Below are positions 33,438 through 43,252 of a DNA stretch of 60,369 nt, piece by piece. How positions within the stretch are numbered: position 1 is the first letter of the stretch; every line of letters begins with the position of its first letter. Source of the DNA: JBBQSU01 sp038234815. Its GTDB lineage: Bacteria > Planctomycetota > Phycisphaerae > Tepidisphaerales > Tepidisphaeraceae. The stretch is taken from contig JBBQSU010000004.1 of assembly GCA_038234815.1 (NCBI GenBank), positions 1 through 60,369 of the forward strand, given 5' to 3'. Made by a program: the position numbers and the translations under genes. The notes beneath the pieces are model-generated. The model worked only from the letters and a program-made list of their open reading frames with translations. It was not told the DNA's origin and did no database searches.

Positions 33438-34769
33438 CTATTTTCCGATGCAGAATCGGGAAAATATCTGGCCAAGCAGTTCGTCTGGTGACACACTGCC
33501 AACGATGGAGCCGAGGTGCTGCAAGGCACCGCGCAGGTCCGCGGAGAGCAGTTCCGCGCCGGTCGTCGAATTATCCCGCGCATCGGCGATGGCTTGGCGG
33601 GCATCGACCAGGGCCTGAAGATGGCGGCCATTGAGCGCCAGCGTTGCCCCGGTAGATGCCTCGCCAAACGCCAGTCGGTCCAGCCGCTGGCGCAGCTCGG
33701 GCAGGCCGTCGCCCGTCAACGCGCTCACCTCAATCCTGAATTCATCGGATGATGGATCGGTCCTAATCGATCGAGTGTCTGCTTTCGTAACGATGATCAA
33801 ATCGCATTTTCGATTCAGCACCGCAGGTGATTCGTCCAAAAGAAGCGTATCCTGCACCCACACCACGCGGTCGGCCTGTTCGATCGCGCGGCGGGCCGAT
33901 GTCTGCATCTGCAGCGCGATTTCCCGCTCGACCGGTGTGCCCGAAACTGCCGTCTCCAACCCCGCAACGTCAACCACCCTGACCAGCCCGCGGGCCAAGG
34001 GCAGTTCGACCGAAAGCGCGTCGCGGGTGGTGCCTGCGATCGCCGAGACCACCGCCCGCTTCTGTCCGGCAAGCGCGTTGAGCAGGGTGCTTTTGCCGAC
34101 ATTGGGCCGCCCGGTAAGCACGATGGTCGGTTCGTGGCTGAGCCGCTCAAGCCACCGGCTCTGCTCCTGCAGTTGTCGAATTATTTCATCAATTCGACTC
34201 AGCCGGTCGCGCGTTTCCACATCCGAAAGAAACGTCACGTCCTCTTCAGAAAAATCGATGCCCACTTCGATCAGTGCCAGGGTTTCGACCAGCAGGTCCA
34301 TCGCCGGGCGCAGCCGCCGGGCCAGCTCGCCCGACATAAGCTGGCGCGAGGCCTGCAATTCCTGCTCGTTGCCAGCTGCGATCGTGGCGGCGACGCCTTC
34401 GGCTTCGGTCAGGTCGATTCTCCCATTGAAAAACGCCCTGGCGGTAAATTCCCCCGGCTCGGCGAGGCGCGCCCCTTGCTGGAAGAAGTTGTCGAGCAGC
34501 ATCCGGGCCAATAGCGGATTGCCGGGCAGATGAAATTCGACCAGGTTGTCGCCGGAATAACTTCGCGGGGCATGAAAGACATAAACCCAGGCGGGCACGC
34601 TCAGGCCGGCGAAGCGAATCCATCGATGCCGCGCGGTGCCGGGATCATCAATTGCCAAGCCGGTGGCTGCCGCTAGGTCAAGTGCCTGCGCGCCGGTCAG
34701 CCGGACGATCATTCTCGCCGCCGGCCCGACGGCGCTGCTGACGGCGACAATGGTGTCCGCTGGATTCAT
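33438..34769 (-). CDS. mnmE: tRNA modification GTPase MnmE
   Basis: This 443-residue protein has the N-terminal tetrahydrofolate-binding domain (EPGEFTARAFFNGRIDL at about 104-120), a helical domain interrupted by a GTPase, and the C-terminal CIGK motif with the catalytic Cys440. The G domain has GRPNVGKS at 220-227 and TKAD. The G3 motif reads DVAGLE instead of the usual DTAGLR, so Thr is replaced by Val. MnmE with MnmG installs aminomethyl groups at wobble uridine 34. MnmG is not in the window. yidC next to mnmE is a common bacterial arrangement. Confidence 0.95.
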   Translation of the reverse strand: MNPADTIVAVSSAVGPAARMIVRLTGAQALDLAAATGLAIDDPGTARHRWIRFAGLSVPAWVYVFHAPRSYSGDNLVEFHLPGNPLLARMLLDNFFQQGARLAEPGEFTARAFFNGRIDLTEAEGVAATIAAGNEQELQASRQLMSGELARRLRPAMDLLVETLALIEVGIDFSEEDVTFLSDVETRDRLSRIDEIIRQLQEQSRWLERLSHEPTIVLTGRPNVGKSTLLNALAGQKRAVVSAIAGTTRDALSVELPLARGLVRVVDVAGLETAVSGTPVEREIALQMQTSARRAIEQADRVVWVQDTLLLDESPAVLNRKCDLIIVTKADTRSIRTDPSSDEFRIEVSALTGDGLPELRQRLDRLAFGEASTGATLALNGRHLQALVDARQAIADARDNSTTGAELLSADLRGALQHLGSIVGSVSPDELLGQIFSRFCIGK

Positions 34770-34807
34770 CGCCGCTCCCGCGACTGTCGCGGCCTTGCCT
34801 GCAGGGA

Positions 34808-36889
34808 TTATTTCTTATCTTGCTGCTTATGCTTGCGCATGTCCTCGGCCTTCTGCTGTGCGTCGTGGAGCGCGCCCATCATCCGACCCATCAGCCCGGG
34901 CGGCTTCTCGCCAACGACCGTGCTGGAAACGCGCTTGGATCGCCCGCTGCCCCCGGCGTCCACGATCACCTTCCCGCTCTTCGCTAGCTCGTCCTGCTCC
35001 TTGATGTGCTTGCGGATGATCTTGCTTTCAATGATCCCCAGCGAGGTGCTGGTAAGGATATACAGATTCAGTCCGCTCGGCCCGTTATACAAAAAGATTG
35101 GGAACAACAGCGACATCCACTGCATCATTTTCTGCTGCTGGGCCTGCTCGGGCGTAGAAGCCGGCGGCTTGGGCGTGTATTTCTGTTGAAGGAAAAATAC
35201 GACCGCCAGCAGAAGCGGCAACAGATTCAGCCCGCCCACCTGCCAACCAAACAGCAGCGTGACCGGTTGCCAGGTGAAAAGGTGATCGGGCTTGGCCAGA
35301 TCGCTGATCCATGTCAGTTTTAGGATGCCAAAATGCAGGAACGGGGCGTGGCGGAGTTCAAAGGTGCTTTGCAGCGAACTCCACAGCGCGATCCAGATCG
35401 GCATTTGCAGGAACATGGGTAAGCAACCGAGGATCGGCGTAAAGCCCTGCTGCTTGTACACCTGCATCATCGCCTTGTTCAGTTCATCCTTGTTGTCGCC
35501 GTATTTCTTTTTCAGGCGCTCGATCTCTGGCCCCATCTTGCCCATTTGGAGCATGTTGACCTGTGATTTTTTTGTCACTGGATGCAACAGCAAGCGCACG
35601 AGGAAGACCAACGCGATGATCGCCAGGCCCCAGTCGCGCAGCACCAGGTGAAACGCCCACAGCATCCACACCAGCACATTGATAAGCCACTGGAAGGTGC
35701 AGAATCCGCAGAAGCCGCTGGTCAGCACTAGCGAAAGGTCATAATTAAGCGGAAAAGCACTGTAATAGGTGTTGTTGAGAAGATCGCGTTTCCGCGGGCC
35801 GAAGAAAACCCGGAGGGGCAGTTCCGTCGTGTCGCGGGGTGCCAGCGTCAGGTCGGTCGTGGCGATGCGCGTCACCACGTGGCGGGCGTCAGCCGGGGCG
35901 GCGAGATTGAGCGCTTCCACCCGCACGCTCGACAGGTAATCGGGTGTGACATTGTTCGGATCGATGGAGACCGGACGGATGATCGCGTTGAAATAAACGC
36001 TGTTGGCACCTACCCACAATAGCGAATTGCCCTTGTCGCTTTTGACCAGCTCTTTGGTCGAGGAGTCCTTGATGTACGACTCGAGCATGTCGTGATGCAA
36101 TTGAAGGTATGCCTTGTCGGCATAGCCGGCCAGAATGTTCAGATCAGGCCCGTGGTCGAGTTCCCGGGGGGGGACGTTCACGCCATTAAACAACGTCTTC
36201 ACCTGCACCGGCGCATCGGTCAAATTGGTGAACCCATAACGCACCAAGACTTCAAAGCCGCTCGACCCCGGGTTGCCGGCCTTGCGGTCAAAGACCTCAA
36301 AAGTCTTGTAAACCCGGACGATCGCGCCGATGTCAATCTGGTACTTGGCTGTGGACGACGAATGATCGACAAGGCTCCAGTCCACCTTGGTCAGATCAAA
36401 AAGCTTTCCATTGACGGAAATGTTCTGCGTCGCCAGCGCGCGGGTGGCGTCTTCAAACCCCGCGATCGGCTGCTGAAACACGTACCGGCCGTCGCTGGTG
36501 ACGACCTGTTTGAAATCATTGAGCGTGACCGACTCGATTCCCGCACCGCGAGGGGAAAGGGCAAGGCGCATCGCGTATTCAGGGTCTTCCTTGGTCTGGG
36601 AACCGATGGCACCCCCAAGCGCCTGACCCGCGGACACGATAGGCACGACGCCCGAATTGGCTGGCAGCGCCTGTGTCGTCGAAACCACGGACGACGAGAC
36701 GGCAATAGAGGCGGTCGTGGGGGCCAGTTCGGCAGCATCCATCGTCGCCGGGGAAGAGTGCGTCGCGGGCTTCTTGCCCAGAATATCCCAATCCGGGTGC
36801 TGCTTGTTCAAATACTGCACCAGCAGCAGCCATCCCAAAAAGAATGCCATTACCACGGAGATGCTGAAAAACAGGTCGCGGGACTTCAT
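34808..36889 (-). CDS. yidC: Membrane protein insertase YidC
   Basis: This 693-residue protein has an N-terminal membrane anchor (about 6-24), a large periplasmic beta-super-sandwich domain of about 370 residues, and the conserved Oxa1/YidC core of five membrane segments. Core segments are LRDWGLAIIALVFLVRLLLHPVT, MLQMGKMGPEIERLKKKYG, FTPILGCLPMFLQMPIWIAL and PSGLNLYILTSTSLG. The C terminus is basic, as needed for ribosome binding. It inserts membrane proteins alone or with Sec. Its start abuts the phosphoesterase stop with no gap. Confidence 0.96.
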   Translation of the reverse strand: MKSRDLFFSISVVMAFFLGWLLLVQYLNKQHPDWDILGKKPATHSSPATMDAAELAPTTASIAVSSSVVSTTQALPANSGVVPIVSAGQALGGAIGSQTKEDPEYAMRLALSPRGAGIESVTLNDFKQVVTSDGRYVFQQPIAGFEDATRALATQNISVNGKLFDLTKVDWSLVDHSSSTAKYQIDIGAIVRVYKTFEVFDRKAGNPGSSGFEVLVRYGFTNLTDAPVQVKTLFNGVNVPPRELDHGPDLNILAGYADKAYLQLHHDMLESYIKDSSTKELVKSDKGNSLLWVGANSVYFNAIIRPVSIDPNNVTPDYLSSVRVEALNLAAPADARHVVTRIATTDLTLAPRDTTELPLRVFFGPRKRDLLNNTYYSAFPLNYDLSLVLTSGFCGFCTFQWLINVLVWMLWAFHLVLRDWGLAIIALVFLVRLLLHPVTKKSQVNMLQMGKMGPEIERLKKKYGDNKDELNKAMMQVYKQQGFTPILGCLPMFLQMPIWIALWSSLQSTFELRHAPFLHFGILKLTWISDLAKPDHLFTWQPVTLLFGWQVGGLNLLPLLLAVVFFLQQKYTPKPPASTPEQAQQQKMMQWMSLLFPIFLYNGPSGLNLYILTSTSLGIIESKIIRKHIKEQDELAKSGKVIVDAGGSGRSKRVSSTVVGEKPPGLMGRMMGALHDAQQKAEDMRKHKQQDKK

Positions 36890-37642
36890 TTATCTACCAT
36901 CCAACAATCGCGTGCCCAGAAAGTTATCTAATTGGGGAATCGCTTCGACTTTTTTCACCGTCGTGTCCACATCGTACAACAGTCGTACGAACTCGACAGC
37001 CGTGTCGGTCACCACCACAAAACTACTGCGCGGATCGCGGTCACGGGGCTGACCCACACTGCCAACATTGATGATCGCCTTCTCATCGGTCAATTCAAAT
37101 CGATAGTCCAACTCGTCTGGACTATAGAAATCCGGCCCTTCGAGAAAAACCCCAGGAACGTGCGTGTGGCCGACGAAACAAAGCCGGTCCAATCGTTCGA
37201 AAATGCTAACAAACTTGCCGGGGTTGGTGTAAATGTCGTCGGGGAAAATGTACTCGTTAATCGGCCGCCGGGGGCTGGCATGAACGGCGACGAATTCATT
37301 TGTTCGGATACGCACGGGCAGATTGCCCAGGAACTTCCACCGCCCGGCCCGTCGGGCAACATCGGGGTCGTCTTCAAACTGCTGCCGCGTCCAGTAGCAA
37401 GCTGACTCTGCCCCGGAATTAAAGTTAAACGGTTCATAAAAAACCGCGAAATCGTGATTTCCCATAAGCGACGCCCGGCAGCGGGTCATCACCAGGTCCA
37501 AACATTCGCGGGGATTCGGCCCGTAGCCAATGATATCGCCCAGGCAAACGACGTGCTGAATCCCCCGCCGTTCGATCTCGGCCAGCACCGCCGTAAAGGC
37601 TTCAAGGTTCCCGTGAATGTCACTGACGATCGCAAACATCAT
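36890..37642 (-). CDS. Calcineurin-like metallophosphoesterase
   Basis: This 250-residue protein has the metal-binding motifs of the YfcE/MJ0936-type phosphodiesterases in order: DIHGN (residues 8-12), GDIIGYGPNP, GNHDFAVF, HASPRRP and GHTHVPGVF. These bind two metals for phosphoester hydrolysis. The substrate is unknown. The stop touches the yidC start, so the two are probably cotranscribed. It is divergent from the glycoside-hydrolase-like gene on the other strand. Confidence 0.9.
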   Translation of the reverse strand: MMFAIVSDIHGNLEAFTAVLAEIERRGIQHVVCLGDIIGYGPNPRECLDLVMTRCRASLMGNHDFAVFYEPFNFNSGAESACYWTRQQFEDDPDVARRAGRWKFLGNLPVRIRTNEFVAVHASPRRPINEYIFPDDIYTNPGKFVSIFERLDRLCFVGHTHVPGVFLEGPDFYSPDELDYRFELTDEKAIINVGSVGQPRDRDPRSSFVVVTDTAVEFVRLLYDVDTTVKKVEAIPQLDNFLGTRLLDGR

Positions 37643-37706
37643 TTTTGTCCAAGAGAGTCGATCCTAAAGGCAGCATCAAAAGGCGTCAAACACCACCTGA
37701 CGCATT

Positions 37707-39848
37707 GTGATGCCAAAACCGGTTGAGAGCGGCGTGATGGGACGCAAAAGGGACGCGAACCCATCAGCGTTGACCGTCATGGCAATGTCGATTCGCTTGC
37801 GCGACGACGTTGAATTATTCGAGTTCGCCGCTATCCTGAAAGCAAATGGTGGGGCATCCTTCAATAGCGAGGCAACTTTGAGAGCAATCGATTTCCCCGG
37901 GCGACAAATCCATCTCGACTTCCATACCGGCCCGGACATTCCTGATGTCGGTGCGGAGTTTGACGTGCGCCAGTTCGTTCAAACCATGCAGCGGGCGAAC
38001 GTCAACTCGGTGACTGTCTTTGCCAAGTGTCATCATGGCCATCTGTACTATGACACGAAGCACCCCGCCCGGCATCCGGGGCTGAAGAAGAATCTCGATC
38101 TGCTCGGCAAACAGGTCGAGGGCCTGCATCGCGCCGGAATTCGCGCGCCCATTTATATCAGTGTGCAATGCGATGAGTTCGCGGCCAATACGCATCCTGA
38201 ATGGGTCGCGAGGAAAGAAGATACTTCCCAGGCCAAGAGCGGGAGCGTGTTCAAGCCGGGCTGGCAGGTTCTGGATATGGCAACCGATTATCAGGACTAT
38301 CTCGCGGAACAGACGCTGGAAATCTTGAAGCTTTTCAAGCCGGTGGACGGCCTCTTTTTCGATATGTGCTGGGATCAGCCCAGCACTACCGCGCCGTTTA
38401 TGGCTCAGATGCGCCGCGCGAAGCTCGATCCCGAGAGCGAAGCCGACCGCAAGGTCTATGCGCATCGGGTTGCCTTGGCGTACATGAAGCGATTCTCGCA
38501 GATGGTAAAGGACTACAGCCCGTCAGGGACGTACTATTTCAATTCGCGCCCGCTGGGCAATCTAAAGGAAGAAATCCCCTACCTGGCCCAGGTCGAGATT
38601 GAAGCCCTGCCAACCGGGGGCTGGGGATACATGTATTTCCCAAAGAACGTGCGTTTCGCCCGAAATTTTCCGCGGCCCTATTTGGGCATGACCGCGCGGT
38701 TTCATAAGAGCTGGGCGGACTTCGGTGGGCTAAAGCCCTACCCGGCTCTGGAATATGAAACCAGCCAAATGATGGCCCACGGGGCCAAGTGCAGCGTCGG
38801 CGATCAAATGCACCCGCGAGGCACGCTGGACAAAGGCGCCTATGACCTGATCGGAAAAGTCTACGCCCGTGTAAAAGCGCGCGAGCCGTGGCTGACGAAC
38901 GCTCGCGCGGTCACCGAGATCGGCGTGCTTCAGCCAGCAAGCGCGCCCAGCCTGCGCGCTAGCGGCGCAATTGAGGGCGCGGTGCGCATGCTTACCCAAC
39001 TGAAGCACCAATTTGACATCCTGACCAACGATGCGGATTTCACGAAGTATTCGCTGCTGATTTTGCCCGATACCGTGGACGTTGATGCAGAACTGAATAA
39101 GAAGCTGGAAAGTTATCTGAAAGCTGGAAACAGCCTGCTTTTTACCGGGCACTCGGGGCTATCGACCGACGGAACAAAACTCCAGTTCAAAGCGCTGGGC
39201 ATCAAGCCGGTCGGTCCCTCGCCGTTTACGACTACGTATCTGCGATTTGACGGGGCCATCGCCACGGACGTGCCGGACAGCGACCATGTGATGTATGAAT
39301 CGGGCGTGCGCGTTTTGGCACAGAAGGGTACGCGCACTTTTGGACGCGTTGTTGAACCGTATTTTAATCGCAGGTGGGACCATTTCTGCTCGCACAACCA
39401 GACGCCGGGTGATAAGGCGTCGATCTATCCGATCGCCACGCTGCATGGAAAAGTCGGCTATGTTCCATTCCCGATCTTCAGCGCTTTTGGCAAGCACGGG
39501 AATTACCCCTATCGCCTGCTCGTGAGAAATTTGCTGAACCTGCTGCTGCCCGAGCCGCTCGTGCGCGCAAGCGCGCCGACCAGCACCGAGGTGACTGTGA
39601 CCTCACGGCCGGAGCAAACCATCATCCACCTGCTGCAGTATTGCCCGGAACGCCGGGCGGAGAATTTGGATTTGCTCGAAGACATTGTTCCGCTGCACAA
39701 CGTCGCGATGTCGGTGCGCCGCAGCAAGAAGCCGCGTAAAGTTTACTTGGCGCCGGACGAAACGCCCCTCCCGTTCGAATACACCAGTGGGCGAGTGAAT
39801 ACGGTCATTCCGGTCGTCGCGGGGCACGCCATGCTGGTGATCGAATAG
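37707..39848 (+). CDS. Glycoside hydrolase-like protein (GHL6/GH151-like with trimerisation domain)
   Basis: This protein is about 700 residues; the start is uncertain. The longest frame uses a GTG here, and internal starts at 37785 or a TTG further in are possible. The N-terminal part is a (beta/alpha)8-type domain with HLDFHTGPDIPDVG, NVNSVTVFAKCHHGHLYYDT and FKPVDGLFFDMCWDQPS, whose Asp/Cys-Trp stretch may be catalytic. It resembles the hypothetical glycosyl hydrolase 6 group (related to GH151 alpha-fucosidases). A flavodoxin-like beta-galactosidase trimerisation-type domain follows (YSLLILPDTVDVDAELN, SLLFTGHSGLS). No signal peptide is seen. The substrate is unknown. It is the only plus-strand gene between 4.8 and 44 kb. 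Confidence 0.75.
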   Translation: MMPKPVESGVMGRKRDANPSALTVMAMSIRLRDDVELFEFAAILKANGGASFNSEATLRAIDFPGRQIHLDFHTGPDIPDVGAEFDVRQFVQTMQRANVNSVTVFAKCHHGHLYYDTKHPARHPGLKKNLDLLGKQVEGLHRAGIRAPIYISVQCDEFAANTHPEWVARKEDTSQAKSGSVFKPGWQVLDMATDYQDYLAEQTLEILKLFKPVDGLFFDMCWDQPSTTAPFMAQMRRAKLDPESEADRKVYAHRVALAYMKRFSQMVKDYSPSGTYYFNSRPLGNLKEEIPYLAQVEIEALPTGGWGYMYFPKNVRFARNFPRPYLGMTARFHKSWADFGGLKPYPALEYETSQMMAHGAKCSVGDQMHPRGTLDKGAYDLIGKVYARVKAREPWLTNARAVTEIGVLQPASAPSLRASGAIEGAVRMLTQLKHQFDILTNDADFTKYSLLILPDTVDVDAELNKKLESYLKAGNSLLFTGHSGLSTDGTKLQFKALGIKPVGPSPFTTTYLRFDGAIATDVPDSDHVMYESGVRVLAQKGTRTFGRVVEPYFNRRWDHFCSHNQTPGDKASIYPIATLHGKVGYVPFPIFSAFGKHGNYPYRLLVRNLLNLLLPEPLVRASAPTSTEVTVTSRPEQTIIHLLQYCPERRAENLDLLEDIVPLHNVAMSVRRSKKPRKVYLAPDETPLPFEYTSGRVNTVIPVVAGHAMLVIE

Positions 39849-39919
39849 CTGGCCAGCGCGATGGCTCGGACGGCCAACGCGTGTGCCGTGCGAACTGATC
39901 GACAAGCCGACGATTGCCA

Positions 39920-41740
39920 CTAAATGTGGATGGCCCTTCCGTCGGCGGCCCCGGCGGCTTCCATCACCGCTTCACTCATCGTCGGATGCGGGTGCATCGC
40001 TTCGATGATCTCGGCTTCGGTGGCTTCCAACTTGCGCGCCAGCACCAGTTCGCTGATCAATTCGGTCACGTTTTCGCCGATCAGGTGCGCCCCCAGCAGT
40101 TCGCCGTGCTTCTTGTCGAAAATCAGCTTGACGAAACCTTCGGATTCGCCGGCGGCCAGGGCCCGCCCGCTGGCGCTGAAAGGGAACTTGCCAATCTTCA
40201 CTTCGCGGCTCTCCTCTCGGGCTTTGCGCTCGGTCAGACCAAGGCTTGCCACCTGCGGGTGAGTGTAGGTGCAGCCGGGAATATGCTTGTAATCAATGCC
40301 GTGCGGATGAAGTCCGCAGATCATCTCGACGCAGGCCACGGCTTCATGGTGGGCCACATGCGCCAGCCACGGCGGGCCGACCACGTCCCCCACCGCCCAG
40401 ACATTCTCGACATTCGTCTTGTATTTCCCCAGCTCGACCTTGATGTGCCCCTTGAACAGTTCGAGGTTGACCTCCTTGGCGGCAATGTCTTCGACGTTGC
40501 CAGTAACGCCCACCGCCATCAGCACCACATCGGCATCGATGGTGGTTTGTCCATCAATACCGCTGACAGTCAGGCGAACCCCGCTCGGCGTCTTTTCCAC
40601 CTTTTCGGTCTTGCTCTTGGTGAAAACCTTGATCCCGCGCTTGGCAAAACTGCGTTCCAGCACGATCGAGCAGTCTTCATCTTCGATCGGCAAGAGATGG
40701 TCGAGCAGCTCGATGATCGTCACCTCGGTCCCCATCGCGTTGTAAAAGTCGGCGAATTCGCAGCCGATGGCCCCAGCACCGATGATCGCCAATCGCTTGG
40801 GCAGGTTGCTCAAGGTCATCGCCTCGCGGGCGGAGATGATCTTCTGGCCGTCGAAATCAATCCCCGGCAGGCTGCGGGCACGGGCGCCGGTGGCAATAAT
40901 GATATTTTCTGCAGACACTTCCTTCCGCGTTCCATCTTTGTCGATAATCTGCACCTTGTGCGCCGCCAAAAGCTTGCCCATGCCTATTTCGTGCTTCACC
41001 TCATTCTTGCGGAACAGGTGGGCGATTCCCTTGGAGAGCTTGTCGGCGATGGCCCGACTGCGCGCGATCGGCCGAGAAAAATCGACCTTGAGGTTGTCGA
41101 AACTGATCCCGCGGCCGGCGGCTTCGGTGCGCAGTTTGCGAACGAACGCGCCGTCTTCCAGAAGGGCCTTGGTGGGAATGCAGCCCCAATTGAGGCAGGT
41201 CCCGCCGAGATTTTCCTTTTCGACGCAGAGCGTGCGCTTCTTAAGTTGGCCAGCGCGGATCGCTGCGGCATATCCCGCCGGCCCGCCGCCGATCACAATT
41301 ATGTCAAAATCGTAACGAACTGTTGGGCTGGCAGGCGCCTTTGCGGGCGATTTGGGGGCAGTTTCCTTCTGCGTGGCTGTTCCGGCCGGTGTTGAAGTTG
41401 GGCGCGACGGGGCTGCCTTCTCCGGTGAATCCGAAGTTTTAGGCGCATCCGGCTTCTTTGGCGCGGACTTCTGTCCCGCGACTGCATCTTCAATTTTTTC
41501 TGATCCAGTTGCCACGATCGCCAGGGCCGCGCCGACTGCGGCCTTCTCTCCTTCTTTCACCAGAATCTTCGCCAGCGTGCCGCTTTCAAACGATTCCATC
41601 TGCATAACCGCCTTGTCGGTTTCGACGTCGGCGACTTCCTCTCCAGCCCGGACTTTGTCCCCTACTTTCTTATGCCACTTGACGACCGTTCCCTCGGTCA
41701 TGGTGTCGGACAATTGTGGCATTGTTATCTCAGACGGCAT
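39920..41740 (-). CDS. lpdA: Dihydrolipoyl dehydrogenase with N-terminal lipoyl domain
   Basis: From the ATG at 41738-41740 this is a 606-residue protein. Residues 1-80 are a lipoyl domain with the lipoylation site K43 in DVETDKAVMQMES. A Pro/Ala/Lys-rich swinging linker (about 85-140) follows, and then the full flavoprotein: FAD motif GGGPAGYAAAIRAG, redox pair C182/C187 in GGTCLNWGCIPTKAL, NAD-binding GAGAIGCEFADFY, and the C-terminal HPHPTMSEAVMEA with the His-Glu dyad. It serves as the E3 subunit of pyruvate or oxoglutarate dehydrogenase complexes; the attached lipoyl domain occurs in several lineages. No E1 or E2 gene is adjacent. Confidence 0.95.
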   Translation of the reverse strand: MPSEITMPQLSDTMTEGTVVKWHKKVGDKVRAGEEVADVETDKAVMQMESFESGTLAKILVKEGEKAAVGAALAIVATGSEKIEDAVAGQKSAPKKPDAPKTSDSPEKAAPSRPTSTPAGTATQKETAPKSPAKAPASPTVRYDFDIIVIGGGPAGYAAAIRAGQLKKRTLCVEKENLGGTCLNWGCIPTKALLEDGAFVRKLRTEAAGRGISFDNLKVDFSRPIARSRAIADKLSKGIAHLFRKNEVKHEIGMGKLLAAHKVQIIDKDGTRKEVSAENIIIATGARARSLPGIDFDGQKIISAREAMTLSNLPKRLAIIGAGAIGCEFADFYNAMGTEVTIIELLDHLLPIEDEDCSIVLERSFAKRGIKVFTKSKTEKVEKTPSGVRLTVSGIDGQTTIDADVVLMAVGVTGNVEDIAAKEVNLELFKGHIKVELGKYKTNVENVWAVGDVVGPPWLAHVAHHEAVACVEMICGLHPHGIDYKHIPGCTYTHPQVASLGLTERKAREESREVKIGKFPFSASGRALAAGESEGFVKLIFDKKHGELLGAHLIGENVTELISELVLARKLEATEAEIIEAMHPHPTMSEAVMEAAGAADGRAIHI

Positions 41741-41777
41741 GAATACGTCTCCCTTGGTTGCAAAAAAATGCAGGATT

Positions 41778-42629
41778 TCATCGCCACTGTTTTTCACGAC
41801 TTAGATCGGCAAGACGCTGGCGTTCGGTGGCTTGCTTCAGGGCCTTTTTCTCCCCCCGGGTCAGGCTAAGCATCCCTTGGTGCGAGACTTTTTCGAGAAT
41901 TCGATCGACGATGGCTTGCTCATTATGTTCAAGTTCGACCGCCCGCTGAAGCTGATAGCGGTGCAATTTTTTCTGCGCGCGATGCAAAATCGGCCCGGTC
42001 AGATAGGGCGCGCAAAATCCAAACGCCAGACCGCCCAGGTGCGCGCCATTGGACAAATCCCCATCCAGCAGTGCTGAAAGCAGGAAGAAGGCGCCGAACA
42101 GCCCTGCGGCCACGCGGATCGGAACAGGGAAGACCAGCAGGATCAACTGCCGATTGGGCATGAGCAGCGCGACAGCCCCCAGCGCGGCGAAGATCGACCC
42201 GCTGGCGCCGATCAGGACTGAGTTGCGCATCGACGGTGCGATCACCTGCATTGCCCCGAAAACCAATCCTCCCGCGGTTCCACCCAGCGTGTAGAAGGTG
42301 AATGCCTTGGGCCAGCCCCAGATTTTTTCAAGCGGAGGCAGGAAAAAGTAGAGCGCCAGCATGTTGAAGAAAAAATGCCCGACGTTCCCATGCAAATACT
42401 GATAGGTAATCAGCCGCCAGAGCCAACTGTATGAATCGGTGAACCGCAAAGCACCGAAATGTTCAATTGGCGCAACCTTACGCAGAAACGACTGCGCAAC
42501 ATAGACCAGAAGGCAGGCGGTCATGATGCTGATCGTCAGCGGACCGGGCCGGGGCATGGCAAACGACATCGGCATCGTGCCGCCGGGGTCGTCGCGATTG
42601 TAGGATCGATCCTGCCAGCCCATGCTCAC
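41778..42629 (-). CDS. Rhomboid family intramembrane serine protease
   Basis: This 283-residue protein has six or so membrane segments with the rhomboid features: LITYQYLHGNVGHFFFNMLA (about 74-91), the catalytic Ser143 in the GASGSIFAALG loop, and the catalytic His197 in SNGAHLGGLAFGF. The C-terminal 60 residues are charged and cytoplasmic. It cleaves substrates inside the membrane; targets are unknown. It overlaps the NUDIX gene by 4 bases and ends 37 bases before the lpdA start. Confidence 0.92.
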   Translation of the reverse strand: MSMGWQDRSYNRDDPGGTMPMSFAMPRPGPLTISIMTACLLVYVAQSFLRKVAPIEHFGALRFTDSYSWLWRLITYQYLHGNVGHFFFNMLALYFFLPPLEKIWGWPKAFTFYTLGGTAGGLVFGAMQVIAPSMRNSVLIGASGSIFAALGAVALLMPNRQLILLVFPVPIRVAAGLFGAFFLLSALLDGDLSNGAHLGGLAFGFCAPYLTGPILHRAQKKLHRYQLQRAVELEHNEQAIVDRILEKVSHQGMLSLTRGEKKALKQATERQRLADLSREKQWR

Positions 42630-43165
42630 CTCGGGTCGTTGCGAAAAAACCTGTCGTACATCAGCAGCGTCGCGATAGTCTTGCCGTCCTCAATCTCACC
42701 GAGGCGAATCTGTTCAATTGCCTCGGCAAAGTCCGTCGGCACCAGCTCGATCTCCTCACCGGCTTCCAACTGTTGTGCCTGAAACTGAAGATCGTAGGCC
42801 GCATAGGAGTAAATCTTCTCGCTTAAAACGCCGGGCGACGTAAAAAAAGGCCGCAAGGCCCGCATCCGGCCGGCCAGATACCCTGTTTCCTCCAGTAATT
42901 CCCGTCCGGCGCAGTTCATCGGGTCCTCATTCTTTTCCAACGTGCCTGCCGGTAGTTCCAGCAGAAGCTGGTTGATGGCATATCGGCGATTCCGAATGAG
43001 CAAAATCCGATCCGGCGAGACAAATGGCAGCACCACTACGGCGCCCGGATGGGCACACACCTCGCGCAAGTGCCGCTCGCCATCTTCTCCTTCGAGATGA
43101 TGCAGTTCCAGTCGCATTTTCTTGCCCGTATAGATCACCTGTTTTTCGATCAACCGGAAAGACAT
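42626..43165 (-). CDS. NUDIX hydrolase (ADP-ribose pyrophosphatase-like)
   Basis: This 179-residue protein contains a complete Nudix box at 74-96 (GTLEKNEDPMNCAGRELLEE then TGY), which coordinates magnesium for pyrophosphate bond hydrolysis. Flanking segments such as AVVVLPFVSPDRILLIRNRR and LELPAGT resemble ADP-ribose pyrophosphatases. It is cytoplasmic. The stop overlaps the rhomboid start by 4 bases. Confidence 0.9.
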   Translation of the reverse strand: MSFRLIEKQVIYTGKKMRLELHHLEGEDGERHLREVCAHPGAVVVLPFVSPDRILLIRNRRYAINQLLLELPAGTLEKNEDPMNCAGRELLEETGYLAGRMRALRPFFTSPGVLSEKIYSYAAYDLQFQAQQLEAGEEIELVPTDFAEAIEQIRLGEIEDGKTIATLLMYDRFFRNDPR

Positions 43166-43252
43166 GACTCAGCTTCCTAGTTCAAATTCAAGCCAGAACG
43201 CGGTATCGAACCCTGCCCGCGCCGCATTCTCATTACATTATAGGGCACAACG

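Noticed and set aside
39914..41395. 493-codon open frame on the plus strand
   Set aside because: It lies exactly opposite the dihydrolipoyl dehydrogenase, whose motifs are complete. The plus-strand translation shows no family features and its length reflects GC-rich codon structure.
43170..43252. tRNA-like TTCGATA sequence on the minus strand
   Set aside because: The T-arm stem has two mismatches and no acceptor or anticodon stem can be built. No tRNA gene was found in the window.
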